Source: Rhizobium pisi
GTDB lineage: Bacteria; Pseudomonadota; Alphaproteobacteria; Rhizobiales; Rhizobiaceae
Assembly: GCF_003938655.1 (NCBI RefSeq)
Contig: NZ_RJJT01000003.1
Span: 1-64,000, forward strand
DNA length: 64,000 bases
Direction: 5' to 3'
In this document: one piece after another, positions 9,900 to 17,989 of the stretch
Layout: each line of letters begins with the position of its first letter
Position numbering within the stretch: position 1 is the stretch's first letter
Notes under the pieces: generated by a model
Told to the model about the DNA's origin: nothing
The model's input: the letters and a program-made list of their open reading frames with translations, nothing else
Databases searched by the model: none
Program-made: the position numbers and the translations under genes

Positions 9900-10805
9900 T
9901 TGCAGCAGAGTGCCGTTATCGTATGTTCGGATGTCAACATGTTGCCGGCCGCCTGCTGTACCCTGCTTTCCGTCAAGCGCAACCTCGCAGTCTCTCCCGT
10001 GGAGTTCCTGCTTCTCGGCATCGACCTTAAGCCGAAGGAGATCGCCGAGGTCGAAAACTTCGCGCGGGTGCACGACATGGCAATCAAGGTGCTGCCTTAC
10101 AATACGCCGGATGCGGCGCGGCAGACGCGGGGGCGCTGGTCCATGGCGACGCTGGCGCGACTTTATATGGATCTGCATGTGCCCGCTCATGTCGAGCGCC
10201 TGCTTTATCTCGACGCCGACGTGCTCGCGGTGGCGCCTCTCGACGAACTCTTCACAAGGGATCTGCAAGGAAAGGCGCTTGCCGCAGTCGATGATTACAT
10301 CATGGCCTTTCCGGAGAAATCCGGCGCACGGCAGCGCAAGATCGGCATGCGCGAGGGTGGCCGTTACTTCAATGCCGGTGTGCTGCTCTTCGACTGGTCG
10401 GCCTGCCGGGCGAGGGGGCTTTTCGCCAGGACGCGGGAGACATTCGAGGAGCGGTCGCATCTTTTCCAGTACAATGACCAGGATGTGCTGAACGTCACTT
10501 TCGACGGCGACTGGCTGGTGCTCGATCTGCGCTTCAACACGCAGACGGGGCTCCTGCCTTTCGTCCGCCGGCCGGCGATCCTCCATTTCACCGGAAGAAG
10601 GAAACCATGGCAGGCGACCGTTCCCTGGGTGCACCGGCGGATGGCCAGGCGTTACGTCGAGGATCTCCGCGATACGCCATGGGCCTCCTTCTGCAAGCAG
10701 CCGTCGATGACACGCCGCATCGGTGGTTTCTTCACGTATCTGGGAAAGCGGATCAGCGGACGGACGCGGTTTGCCCAGACGCGCGCCTATTTCGGCAACA
10801 GCTAG
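9900..10805 (+). CDS. Glycosyltransferase family 8 protein
   Basis: The product has 301 residues from a TTG start preceded by GGGAGG seven bases upstream; no in-frame ATG fits better. The N-terminus (AVIVCSDVNMLPAACCTLLS) and the DxD metal/UDP-sugar site in LLYLDADVLAVAPL are typical of GT8 (LgtC/galactosyl- or glucosyltransferase-like). GGRYFNAGVLLFD and YNDQDVLNV are further family motifs, as is the late ILHFTGRRKPW segment. It acts on cytoplasmic nucleotide sugars, building LPS or capsule side chains. It is first of three same-strand genes with short gaps. Confidence 0.88.
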   Translation: MQQSAVIVCSDVNMLPAACCTLLSVKRNLAVSPVEFLLLGIDLKPKEIAEVENFARVHDMAIKVLPYNTPDAARQTRGRWSMATLARLYMDLHVPAHVERLLYLDADVLAVAPLDELFTRDLQGKALAAVDDYIMAFPEKSGARQRKIGMREGGRYFNAGVLLFDWSACRARGLFARTRETFEERSHLFQYNDQDVLNVTFDGDWLVLDLRFNTQTGLLPFVRRPAILHFTGRRKPWQATVPWVHRRMARRYVEDLRDTPWASFCKQPSMTRRIGGFFTYLGKRISGRTRFAQTRAYFGNS

Positions 10806-10852
10806 TGCGGCGGGCAGAGCGCATCGTCCTTGGAAAGTGCATGTGAGCCGAT

Positions 10853-11722
10853 ATGGAAACAATCCCCAGCAACACGCAGACCATGATCGCCCCGGACGGC
10901 GGCCTCAATTTCCTGGCGCCGGATGCGTGGAAGGCGCTGCTGTCGCGCTATTCCCATATCGTGCTGGTGGCAAATAGTGAGGCGGTCGATTTCGAGCGGC
11001 TACGCAGCGAATTGCCGGTAACTGCGCTCTACGTCTTCTTCAACAAGGTCTACAAGGTGCTCGACGAACCGTTCGTCGGCAATGCCGTGCTGGTCGCCCG
11101 CAGCGGTGTGATGGGCGCCAATATCGTGCATAGGCGCGAAGTGACGGATGTCCTGCGTTTCTTTGGCGGCGACGATTTCCTGGGAATCGTCAACGTTCGC
11201 GTCGCTGCGGAGGAAAATTTCAGCGAGGAGAGCCGCTTCGAAGGCGCCAAAACCCGTCACCTTGATCTGACGCAAATACTCGGCGATCTCTATCCGGTAG
11301 GCAGGATTGCGACGAGCGGCTTTGCGCTGGCATTGTGGCTCGCCGACCTGCAGCTGCCGGGCAAGATCGTACTTGCCGGTTTTTCGGCAAAGAGGAGCGA
11401 GAAGTGGAAGGTCTTCGACGTGCACGACTGGACATTCGAGCAGATCTTCCTGCGTCTCTTTGCCAGAATGGGCACGATCTCGATGATGGGCGGCGTCGAT
11501 GCCAGCCCCTATTCGGCGCTTGCCAAACGGTTTCCACAAGTGCCGCCGGTCGAGATTGCGATGACGGCGGCCGAAGTCTTATCGGAGCGGCTCGACAATG
11601 CGAACGGCCAGATCGACAGGCTCATGTCCGTCACCAAATCCATCCGCGCCATCGAGAATTTCTTCCGGCGCTTCAAGCCGAAAACCCGCAAGCAGCGGTT
11701 CCTCGAAAAGTCCAAGGAATGA
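10853..11722 (+). CDS. Conserved hypothetical protein in the glycan cluster (possible glycosyltransferase)
   Basis: The product has 289 residues and no signal peptide or membrane helix. I do not recognise a family with certainty. The segment TSGFALALWLADLQLPGKIV, then LAGFSAKRSEKW and FDVHDWTFEQ, faintly resembles the C-terminal motif region of sialyltransferase-like GT29/GT42 proteins (a TSG...GF...HDW pattern). It has no DxD of the GT-A kind. A basic tail (FFRRFKPKTRKQRF) could touch the membrane or the lipid acceptor. Its position between two glycosyltransferase genes argues for a role in surface polysaccharide assembly. Confidence 0.6.
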   Translation: METIPSNTQTMIAPDGGLNFLAPDAWKALLSRYSHIVLVANSEAVDFERLRSELPVTALYVFFNKVYKVLDEPFVGNAVLVARSGVMGANIVHRREVTDVLRFFGGDDFLGIVNVRVAAEENFSEESRFEGAKTRHLDLTQILGDLYPVGRIATSGFALALWLADLQLPGKIVLAGFSAKRSEKWKVFDVHDWTFEQIFLRLFARMGTISMMGGVDASPYSALAKRFPQVPPVEIAMTAAEVLSERLDNANGQIDRLMSVTKSIRAIENFFRRFKPKTRKQRFLEKSKE

Positions 11723-11826
11723 CTGTCTCAGGCCCTCGCCGACGGGCGCGGGCTGGCAAGAATGCTGTTTCGAAGATCGGTTCAACTCTTTATAACGCTC
11801 ACGACCGTGGGCCATCGAGGTAGAAA

Positions 11827-12516
11827 ATGGAACAACAGACCGTCAGGATTTTCGTGGGATTCGATTCCAAGGAAGTCGTCGCCTATCACGTCCTCGCGCA
11901 GAGCATCATCGAGAAGTCGTCGATCCCGGTCGAGTTCTCGCCGATCGTGCTTTCCAATCTCGGCGGGCTCTTCACCCGCGAGCGCAATGCGCTGCAATCG
12001 ACGGAGTTCTCCTTCTCGCGCTTCCTGACGCCCTATCTCAGCGGCTATGAGGGCTGGAGCATCTTCATGGATTGCGACATGCTGATGCGCACTGACATCG
12101 CCGAGCTTTGGGCCCTGCGCGACGATCGCTACGCCGCCATGTGCGTCAAGCACGACTACCAGCCGAAGATCGAGACGAAGTTCCTCGGCCAGACGCAGAC
12201 CAAATATGAAAAGAAGAACTGGTCGAGCTTCATCCTGTTCAACAATGACAAATGCCGGGCGCTGACGCCTGACTTCGTCAATACGGCGACCGGTCTGCAG
12301 CTGCATCAGTTCAAGTGGCTTGAAAATGATGACCTGATCGGCGAACTGCCGGTGACCTGGAACTACCTCGTCAACGAATACGACTACCGCGAAGACGCAA
12401 AGAATGTGCACTTCACCGACGGCGGGCCGTATTTCGATGAATACAAGAACGACGACTATGCCGAAGAGTGGTTCGCGGCCCGCGAACGCATGCTCTTCGT
12501 CCAGCAGCGCGCCTAA
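11827..12516 (+). CDS. Glycosyltransferase, GT-A fold nucleotide-diphospho-sugar transferase type
   Basis: The protein has 229 residues, starting MEQQTVRIFVGFDSKE, with GAGG six bases before the ATG. A GT-A DxD site is present in IFMDCDMLMRTDI near residue 80, and SSFILFNNDKCR and PVTWNYLVNEYD further on match the GT8-like and DUF-type transferases that use UDP-sugars. It is cytoplasmic, and its acceptor is unknown. It is third in the same-strand cluster, about 100 bases after the unknown gene. Confidence 0.82.
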   Translation: MEQQTVRIFVGFDSKEVVAYHVLAQSIIEKSSIPVEFSPIVLSNLGGLFTRERNALQSTEFSFSRFLTPYLSGYEGWSIFMDCDMLMRTDIAELWALRDDRYAAMCVKHDYQPKIETKFLGQTQTKYEKKNWSSFILFNNDKCRALTPDFVNTATGLQLHQFKWLENDDLIGELPVTWNYLVNEYDYREDAKNVHFTDGGPYFDEYKNDDYAEEWFAARERMLFVQQRA

Positions 12517-12995
12517 GCAGCCTGCTCTTTCTCTCCCTTCCCCGCTGGGGAAGGGAAGCCCTCAAAGCCCAACCACCGTCAGCATGACGAAGGTGGCGAA
12601 GAGGATGAAATGCGTCATGCCATCATGATGGCGAGGGCGGCGGCAATCAACGCGACGCTGCTCCGCATCTCCATTACCGCGTGTTCAAAGAGATAGGCGA
12701 TCGTCGCAACGACACGTGCGGCGAGCAGAAACTTTTCCCCTTTAAAGCGCGACGCGATCCTCAACCCCCAGCTCCGATCCCGATTTATGTCCTTTATCTA
12801 AGTCACTGATTTTGCGTGTAGAGCAAGTCACGGTCCGGTCCTATTTGCAGTCTTCGGCGTTTAATGGAATACTGCACGCCATCGGGGCCGGAAAGCAGAT
12901 CGCGGCGTCCTCGAATTCTTGTAAAGCGGCCGCGATGATCCGGACCCTGTCCGGAAGCGTGCGAATGCGCAACAAGAGGATGAGGAGTCGGATGC
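12517..12995. other. 479-base interval with two tiny overlapping minus-strand frames
   Basis: Apart from the palindrome at 12535-12555, the minus strand carries a 49-codon frame (12764-12615, TTG start, hydrophobic C-terminal half) whose stop overlaps, as ATGA, an 18-codon hydrophobic frame (12618-12562, MTHFILFATFVMLTVVGL). They could be remnants of a small membrane protein or a real mini-operon, and support is weak. The rest, 12780-12995, holds the promoter region of the DUF2188 gene. Confidence 0.35.
12535..12555 (+). terminator. C/G-rich palindrome ending the glycosyltransferase cluster
   Basis: CCCTTCCCC (12535-12543) and GGGGAAGGG (12547-12555) pair perfectly around GCT, 18 bases after the stop of the last glycosyltransferase gene. 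It resembles the CTTCTCCCC-core palindromes at 52610-52771, so it may be a dispersed intergenic repeat acting as a transcription end. Confidence 0.55.
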
Positions 12996-13277
12996 ATGAT
13001 CAAGGTGGTCTACGAAGTCGTGCCGCATGACGGCGGCTGGGCCTACAGGCTGGGAGGCGTCTACTCCGAAGCATTCCCGACCCATGCCGAGGCGCTCGAA
13101 GCTGCGCGCATCGTTGCGGACGAACAGCAGGTCGGCGGCGATTCCGCCGAGATCAGTTGGCAGGACGAGAACGGTAAATGGCATGAGGAATATGCCGAAG
13201 GCGGCGACCGGCCGGAAACCGAAGTGGTGGACGGAATGTGGCAGAATCGCGGGGCCGGGGCCTCACAAAGCGTCTGA
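12996..13277 (+). CDS. DUF2188-type small protein
   Basis: The product has 93 residues, with GAGGAG seven bases before the ATG. YEVVPHDGGWAYRLGGVYSE, then AFPTHAEALEAARIVADEQ, is the DUF2188 pattern (a short beta-beta-alpha unit with a conserved GWxV/A and aromatic residues). The C-terminal half is acidic and probably flexible (ENGKWHEEYAEGGDRPETEV). The family has no assigned function. It is small, cytoplasmic and monocistronic. Confidence 0.75.
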   Translation: MIKVVYEVVPHDGGWAYRLGGVYSEAFPTHAEALEAARIVADEQQVGGDSAEISWQDENGKWHEEYAEGGDRPETEVVDGMWQNRGAGASQSV

Positions 13278-13382
13278 CACCAAAGCGCGGCGCGATCTTT
13301 CAGCTTCGCCTGCCACGCTTCTGGTCGTCGATTTTCGCATGTCCCCGTGGCAAAACCGCTGCACGCTTTTGCTCGATATGCT

Positions 13383-13886
13383 TTAGCCATTGCCCGCCCG
13401 CGCGACGATCGCGTCGACGAATTCGCGCTTCTCCGCGGTGTAGCGATCGCCGTCCATCCGGAATTCAACTGCCAGCCTGCGCTTGAGCGCGGCATAATCG
13501 GCCGCCGCCTGCGGATGCGCGATGAGATAATCCCGGAAAGCCAGCCTGTTTCGATGCGTGCCGTTGCCGGCCGGGCAAAGGTAGACCCGTTCCGCCGGCT
13601 CGGCGCCTCTCGATAAAAACGCCCAGACCTCGTCGTCATAGCGGTTGCCGCGCGGCTCGTAGTCTTGCGAGAGAAGCACACGTGTCGCATCCTCGATGTG
13701 TCCGAGGCCGGGAAGAACGATGTCGATATCGATGAGCGGCTTGGCCGCCATTCCCGGTATGGAGGTGCTGCCGATGTGATCTATGGAGAGCGCGTTCGGC
13801 AGCAAGGCCAGCAGCCTGGCGCGGATGTTCCGGAAGGCCTGCGGCCATTGCGGATCGTAGCTCACAAGTTCAACCGGCTTTTGCAT
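13383..13886 (-). CDS. GrpB/UPF0157 family protein (nucleotidyltransferase fold)
   Basis: The protein has 167 residues from ATG 13886, which has GGAG six bases upstream; GTG 13898 and ATG 13892 are alternative starts. VELVSYDPQWPQAF and DHIGSTSIPGMAAKPLIDID are the GrpB signature: the GSTS plus DxD pattern of the polymerase-beta-like nucleotidyltransferase fold. FRDYLIAHPQAAADYAALKR further down is also conserved. GrpB proteins have no firmly established substrate; some relatives sit in CoA-related or toxin contexts. No operon partner is visible. Confidence 0.85.
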   Translation of the reverse strand: MQKPVELVSYDPQWPQAFRNIRARLLALLPNALSIDHIGSTSIPGMAAKPLIDIDIVLPGLGHIEDATRVLLSQDYEPRGNRYDDEVWAFLSRGAEPAERVYLCPAGNGTHRNRLAFRDYLIAHPQAAADYAALKRRLAVEFRMDGDRYTAEKREFVDAIVARAGNG

Positions 13887-13954
13887 CGTCATCTCCACCC
13901 CAGCGAGTGGGATTAGCGCATGATTCTTGCCGGATATCGATTCCGATTTTTGCG

Positions 13955-14851
13955 TCAGGTGCCTGTGGAATAGCGGTGGTAGTCCTGGAGACCCTTGACC
14001 AGCGCGTCGAAGGTGACGCGGCAGCGCGGGGAGGTTTTCAGGCTCTCATGCATCGCCACCCATGTGCCAAGGGGGATGTTGAACGCCTCGGGCAGGATAT
14101 GAATCAGATCGGGGTTTTCCCGCGCAAGCCCGGTCTGGCAGATGCCGATGCCGACGCCGGCGCGGATGGCGGACAGCTGGGCGAGATTGCTGTCGGAACG
14201 AAAGGCGAAATTGATGTCAGGCATCGAATAACGGCTGATCATCAGGCGGATATAGGCCGTTTGCCGGTCGAAGCCGATGAGGCGGTGCCTTGCAAGATCG
14301 GCAAGGGTCTCCGGCAAGCCGTGGCGCTCGATATAGCGACGATGGGCGTGGAAGCCGAGCGGAAGATCGCCGATCCGACGCACGACGAGCGCATCCTGCC
14401 GGGGCTCGGCCATGCGCACGGCGATATCGGCTTCACGATTGAGAAGGTCCTCGATCGCATCGGACGCCGACAGTTCGATCTGGAGTTCCGGATAGGTCTC
14501 CTGCAGCGGCCCGAGGATGCGCGGCAGGATCTCGACGCCGACGATCTCGCTGGCGCTGACCCTGACGGTGCCCGCCACGCTCTCGCGCTGGCCGGATGCC
14601 GTCCGCAAAAGTGCTGCCGTGGTTGCGGCGAGCGTTTCGGCATAGGGCTTCAGTGCCAGTGCGGTGTCGGTCGGCAGCAGGCCGTTCGGCGAGCGGGTGA
14701 AAAGTTCGGCGCCAATTGCTTCTTCCAGCGCGTCGACATGGCGGCCTATGGTCGGCTGGGTCAATCCGAGTTCGCGGGCGGCGGCCGAAAGCGAACCTTG
14801 CTGCAGCACGGTCAGAAAACTGCGGTAGAAATCCCAACTCAGCTCGCTCAT
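13955..14851 (-). CDS. LysR-family transcriptional regulator
   Basis: The protein has 298 residues. The N-terminal winged helix (WDFYRSFLTVLQQGSLSAAA, then RELGLTQPTIGRHVDALEE) is intact, and a periplasmic-binding-protein-like effector domain covers about 90-295. It is divergent from the NAD(P)-binding protein gene at 14943, with a 91-base spacer containing an 18-base direct repeat. By the usual LysR arrangement it probably controls that neighbour. The inducer is unknown. Confidence 0.9.
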   Translation of the reverse strand: MSELSWDFYRSFLTVLQQGSLSAAARELGLTQPTIGRHVDALEEAIGAELFTRSPNGLLPTDTALALKPYAETLAATTAALLRTASGQRESVAGTVRVSASEIVGVEILPRILGPLQETYPELQIELSASDAIEDLLNREADIAVRMAEPRQDALVVRRIGDLPLGFHAHRRYIERHGLPETLADLARHRLIGFDRQTAYIRLMISRYSMPDINFAFRSDSNLAQLSAIRAGVGIGICQTGLARENPDLIHILPEAFNIPLGTWVAMHESLKTSPRCRVTFDALVKGLQDYHRYSTGT

Positions 14852-14855
14852 ATAT

Positions 14856-14904
14856 TTTTGTATATCAGGCGCACTTATTTAGTCAATTTTGTTTATCAGG
14901 CGCA
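14856..14904. promoter_or_regulatory. Direct repeat between divergent LysR and epimerase genes (candidate LTTR operator)
   Basis: The 18-base unit at 14856-14873 recurs at 14887-14904 with one mismatch; the shared core is TATCAGGCGCA. The 31-base offset is close to three helical turns, which would put both copies on one face of the DNA. It occupies the middle of the divergent promoter region, where a LysR regulator would be expected to bind. Confidence 0.55.
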
Positions 14905-14942
14905 GATGGCATCATGCCTTCATTCAATCGAAGGAGATGATC

Positions 14943-15965
14943 ATGAGCAGCGACATGAATAAGACGGCACTCGTTCTCGGTGCCACCGGCGGTATCGGCG
15001 GGGCGGTCGCCCGCAAGCTTGCCGAGCGCGGCTGGCAAATCCGAGCGCTAAACCGCAATGCCGCCAAGGCATCCCGAAGCCAGCCGGCATTCGAATGGGT
15101 GCAGGGCGACGCCATGAATTCAGGTGACGTGCTGAAGGCGGCGGAGGGCGCCAGCCTGATCGTCCACGCCGTCAACCCGCCCGGCTATCGCGACTGGGAA
15201 AAGCTGGTGCTGCCGATGGTCGACAATACCATCGCGGCAGCCCGAAGCGTGGGTGCCCGCATCGTACTGCCCGGCACGGTCTATAATTTCGGTCCCGATG
15301 TCCTCCCGATGCCGACGGAGGAAAGTGCCCAGCATCCGGTGACCAAGAAGGGAGCGATCCGCGTCGAGATGGAGAAGCGGTTGAAGGCTGCGTCACAGTC
15401 CGGCGTCGGCGTCATCATTGTTCGCGCCGGCGATTTCTTCGGTCCAGGCACGACATCAAACAGTTGGTTCTCATCGGCCATGGTTACACCGGGCAAGCCG
15501 GTCGCCGCGATCAAGAACCCGGCACGACGCGGCATCGGTCATCAGTGGGCCTATCTGCCCGACGTGGCCGAAACCATGGTCCAGTTGATCGCGCGGGCCG
15601 ATCAACTGCCGCCCTTCGCCGTCTATCATATGGAGGGCTTCTGGGATGCTGACGGCATGCAGATGGCCGAAGCGATCAAGCGCGTGGCTGGCGGCAAGGC
15701 CAAGATCGTCGGCTTCCCCTGGTGGATCGTGCCGCTTGCCGCGCCCTTTATGCCGATCATGCGGGAGATCAAGGAGATGCGCTATCTCTGGAAGGTGCCG
15801 CTCAGGATGCAAAACAGCAAGTTGACGGCCGAACTCGGCAAGGAGCCGCACACGCCGATCGACGAGGCGGTGAGGGCCTCGCTTGTGGCGCTCGGCTACC
15901 TGCCGGAGCCGCATCAAGGCGCGGCATCGACTTTCATCGGGCATTCGCTGAAGGATGCGGGTTAG
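14943..15965 (+). CDS. NAD(P)-binding NmrA/epimerase-like protein
   Basis: The protein has 340 residues from ATG 14943, with AAGGAG six bases upstream; an ATG at 14937 overlaps that site and is less likely. The Rossmann fingerprint VLGATGGIGGAVARKLAERG lies near the N-terminus. An extended-SDR core follows, although the SDR Tyr-x-x-x-Lys pair is not obvious (TVYNFGPDVLP instead). It is probably an atypical SDR/NmrA-type oxidoreductase or sensor. It is divergent from the LysR gene and ends 4 bases into the convergent APH gene. Confidence 0.75.
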   Translation: MSSDMNKTALVLGATGGIGGAVARKLAERGWQIRALNRNAAKASRSQPAFEWVQGDAMNSGDVLKAAEGASLIVHAVNPPGYRDWEKLVLPMVDNTIAAARSVGARIVLPGTVYNFGPDVLPMPTEESAQHPVTKKGAIRVEMEKRLKAASQSGVGVIIVRAGDFFGPGTTSNSWFSSAMVTPGKPVAAIKNPARRGIGHQWAYLPDVAETMVQLIARADQLPPFAVYHMEGFWDADGMQMAEAIKRVAGGKAKIVGFPWWIVPLAAPFMPIMREIKEMRYLWKVPLRMQNSKLTAELGKEPHTPIDEAVRASLVALGYLPEPHQGAASTFIGHSLKDAG

Positions 15966-16762
15966 TTATCAAGCTCGGCCAGCGCGATCCGGGCCACCGT
16001 CAAGGCTTTCTCTGCCTGCTCGATGTTCGGATCGCCAAGGAACCAGGCGGCGGAAAGGCCGGAATAGGCGGCGATCCATTGCAGCAGCCGTTTCGGCTCG
16101 AGCTCGGCCTCCGCCGAGACGACGGCGAGCTGGCGGCGGAAGCGAGCCGGATCGGTGATCGTCGGCAACTCCTCATTGGCGAAGATATTGGCGAAATCGA
16201 ATCCGCGCTCGCCGTGGAGCCGCTTCGGATCGATCGCCAGCCAGCCGCGCGCTTCAAAATCAAGGATATTTTCGTGATGAATATCGCCGTGGAGGACGGC
16301 GAGGTCGCGCGGATCGGCAAGCAGGGCGTTGGCGATCGCCGAGCAATCGGAAAGCGTGCCGCCGTGTTTGGCGGCGGCCGGTTCGAGATCGCGGAGCCAG
16401 CGGCTGAGGGGCGCGGGATCGGGAAGCGGTTTTTCACGCGGCGCATGCAGCCGTGCGGCAGTGCGGCACAGGATGCGGCTTGCTTCATCGTCCTCACCGT
16501 CCATCGCCATGGTAAGCAGCGAGCGTTTTCCCATCGCTCTTTCCAACAGCACGGCGTCGTCCTCACGGGCGTAGACATGGGCTGCGCCGTCACCATCCCA
16601 CCATTGCATCAGCAGCGCGCCATATCGTTCGTCGATATCGGCAGCCACCTTCAACATGGCAGGCTTACCCTGCCAGAGGACCGGCAGCAGGTGGCTCGAA
16701 TGGGTTATGATAGGCTCGCCGTCTGAGATGAGCGACCAGCGATGGAGATGGGAATCAAACAT
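15962..16762 (-). CDS. APH(6)-like aminoglycoside/streptomycin phosphotransferase family protein
   Basis: The protein has 266 residues. The kinase Brenner motif VLHGDIHHENILDF (catalytic Asp in HGD) and the metal-binding GWLAIDPKRLHGERGFDFAN segment match the APH(6)/streptomycin 6-kinase branch. The N-lobe has LKVAADIDERYGALLMQWW. Chromosomal rhizobial members may phosphorylate streptomycin or an unrelated small molecule, so resistance cannot be assumed. Its end overlaps the convergent epimerase gene by 4 bases. Confidence 0.85.
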   Translation of the reverse strand: MFDSHLHRWSLISDGEPIITHSSHLLPVLWQGKPAMLKVAADIDERYGALLMQWWDGDGAAHVYAREDDAVLLERAMGKRSLLTMAMDGEDDEASRILCRTAARLHAPREKPLPDPAPLSRWLRDLEPAAAKHGGTLSDCSAIANALLADPRDLAVLHGDIHHENILDFEARGWLAIDPKRLHGERGFDFANIFANEELPTITDPARFRRQLAVVSAEAELEPKRLLQWIAAYSGLSAAWFLGDPNIEQAEKALTVARIALAELDN

Positions 16763-16795
16763 GGCGGCACACTACAAAGCTGCATCGAAAATGGA

Positions 16796-16817
16796 AATCC
16801 CGCCTTTCGGCGGGAAT
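16796..16817 (-). terminator. Terminator of the ArsR-MFS-OYE operon
   Basis: On the minus strand CCCGCC-GAAA-GGCGGG is followed by ATTTCCATTTT. It lies about 25 bases past the OYE gene stop, with a GAAA tetraloop and a 6-bp GC stem. Confidence 0.7.
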
Positions 16818-16839
16818 TCTCGGTTCGTATCCTGAAGGT

Positions 16840-17964
16840 TCAGGCAACCTTTTCGAGGGTGGGATAGTCGATATAGCCCTTGGCGGTGCCGCCGTAGAAG
16901 GTCGACTGGTCGGGCGTGTTGAGAGGCAGCTTCTTTGCCAGCCGTTCGACGAGATCGGGATTGGCGATGAAGGGCTTGCCGAAGGCGACGAGGTCGGCAC
17001 GGCCGCTTTCAACGGCGTCGACCGCCAGGTTGCGATCGTAGCCGTTGTTGACCATCCAACTGGCCTTGCCGCCGGCCTTTTCATAAGTCTGGCGCAGCGC
17101 CTTGTAGTCGAAGGAAGGGTTGTCGCCCTGTCGATAATCGCGGTCGCCGCCCGTCTGGCCTTCGATGACGTGGAGATAGGCGAGGTCGTATCTGGCCAGG
17201 CCTTCGACGACGCGGGTGAAGGTTGCCTGCGGATTGGAATCGTAGCTTTCGCCTGACGGCGTCACCGGCGAGATGCGGATTGCGGTGCGACCCGCGCCGA
17301 TTTCCTTCACGACGGCGTCGACGACTTCGAAGGTCAAACGGGTGCGGTTTTCGATCGAACCGCCATATTGGTCGGTGCGGTCGTTGACGCCGTCGCGGAT
17401 GAACTGATCGAGCAGGTAGCCGTTGGCGCCATGGATCTCGACACCGTCAAAGCCGGCATCGATCGCCGCACGGGCAGCCTTGCGGTAGTCCTCGACGATG
17501 CCGGGGATTTCGGCGGTTTCGAGCGCGCGCGGCTCGGAGGTGTCGGCAAAGCTGCCGGTGCCGTCGGCGTTGACCAGATAGGTCTTGGCCTTGGCGACGC
17601 GGTTGGTCGAGGAGACCGGCTTGGCGTCGTTCGGCTGCAGCGTCGTGTGCGAGATCCGGCCGACATGCCACATCTGCACGACGATCCTGCCGCCGCCAGC
17701 GTGAACGGCGTCGGTCACGCGCTTCCAGCCATCGAGGGCCTCTTTGCTATAGAGGCCGGGCACGTTGGCGTAACCCTGGCCCTGATGGGTGATCGCGGTC
17801 GCTTCGGTGATGATCAGGCCGGCAGAGGCGCGCTGGCGGTAATATTCGACGTTGAGGTCGTTCGGAATCGCGCCCGGCGAGCGGTTGCGGGTGAGCGGCG
17901 CCATGACGATGCGGTTCCTGACTGTGATATCGCCAACTTTGGCGGGGTCGAAAAGCTTGGCCAT
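16840..17964 (-). CDS. nemA: Old yellow enzyme family alkene reductase (N-ethylmaleimide reductase type)
   Basis: The protein has 374 residues from ATG 17964, with AAGGA upstream; a longer in-frame start would run into the MFS gene. OYE motifs are RIVMAPLTRNRS, QMWHVGRISH, the substrate His/Asn pair in DGVEIHGANGYLLDQF, and the FMN-phosphate region DLVAFGKPFIANPDL. It reduces activated C=C bonds (enals, maleimides, nitro-compounds) with NAD(P)H and FMN in the cytoplasm. It is the last gene of an operon with an ArsR regulator and an MFS pump, so it probably detoxifies the electrophile they respond to. Confidence 0.92.
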   Translation of the reverse strand: MAKLFDPAKVGDITVRNRIVMAPLTRNRSPGAIPNDLNVEYYRQRASAGLIITEATAITHQGQGYANVPGLYSKEALDGWKRVTDAVHAGGGRIVVQMWHVGRISHTTLQPNDAKPVSSTNRVAKAKTYLVNADGTGSFADTSEPRALETAEIPGIVEDYRKAARAAIDAGFDGVEIHGANGYLLDQFIRDGVNDRTDQYGGSIENRTRLTFEVVDAVVKEIGAGRTAIRISPVTPSGESYDSNPQATFTRVVEGLARYDLAYLHVIEGQTGGDRDYRQGDNPSFDYKALRQTYEKAGGKASWMVNNGYDRNLAVDAVESGRADLVAFGKPFIANPDLVERLAKKLPLNTPDQSTFYGGTAKGYIDYPTLEKVA

Positions 17965-17989
17965 GATAGTCCTTTCTTTTGCGGGAAGA

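Noticed and set aside
9852..10862. Minus-strand frame opposite the GT8 gene
   Set aside because: No recognisable motif. The plus-strand frame has DxD and other GT8 motifs.
15962..16762. Acquired antibiotic-resistance gene (also the APH(3')-like gene at 59605)
   Set aside because: Both kinases have intact motifs, but lie in ordinary chromosomal context without mobile elements, so acquired resistance is not supported.
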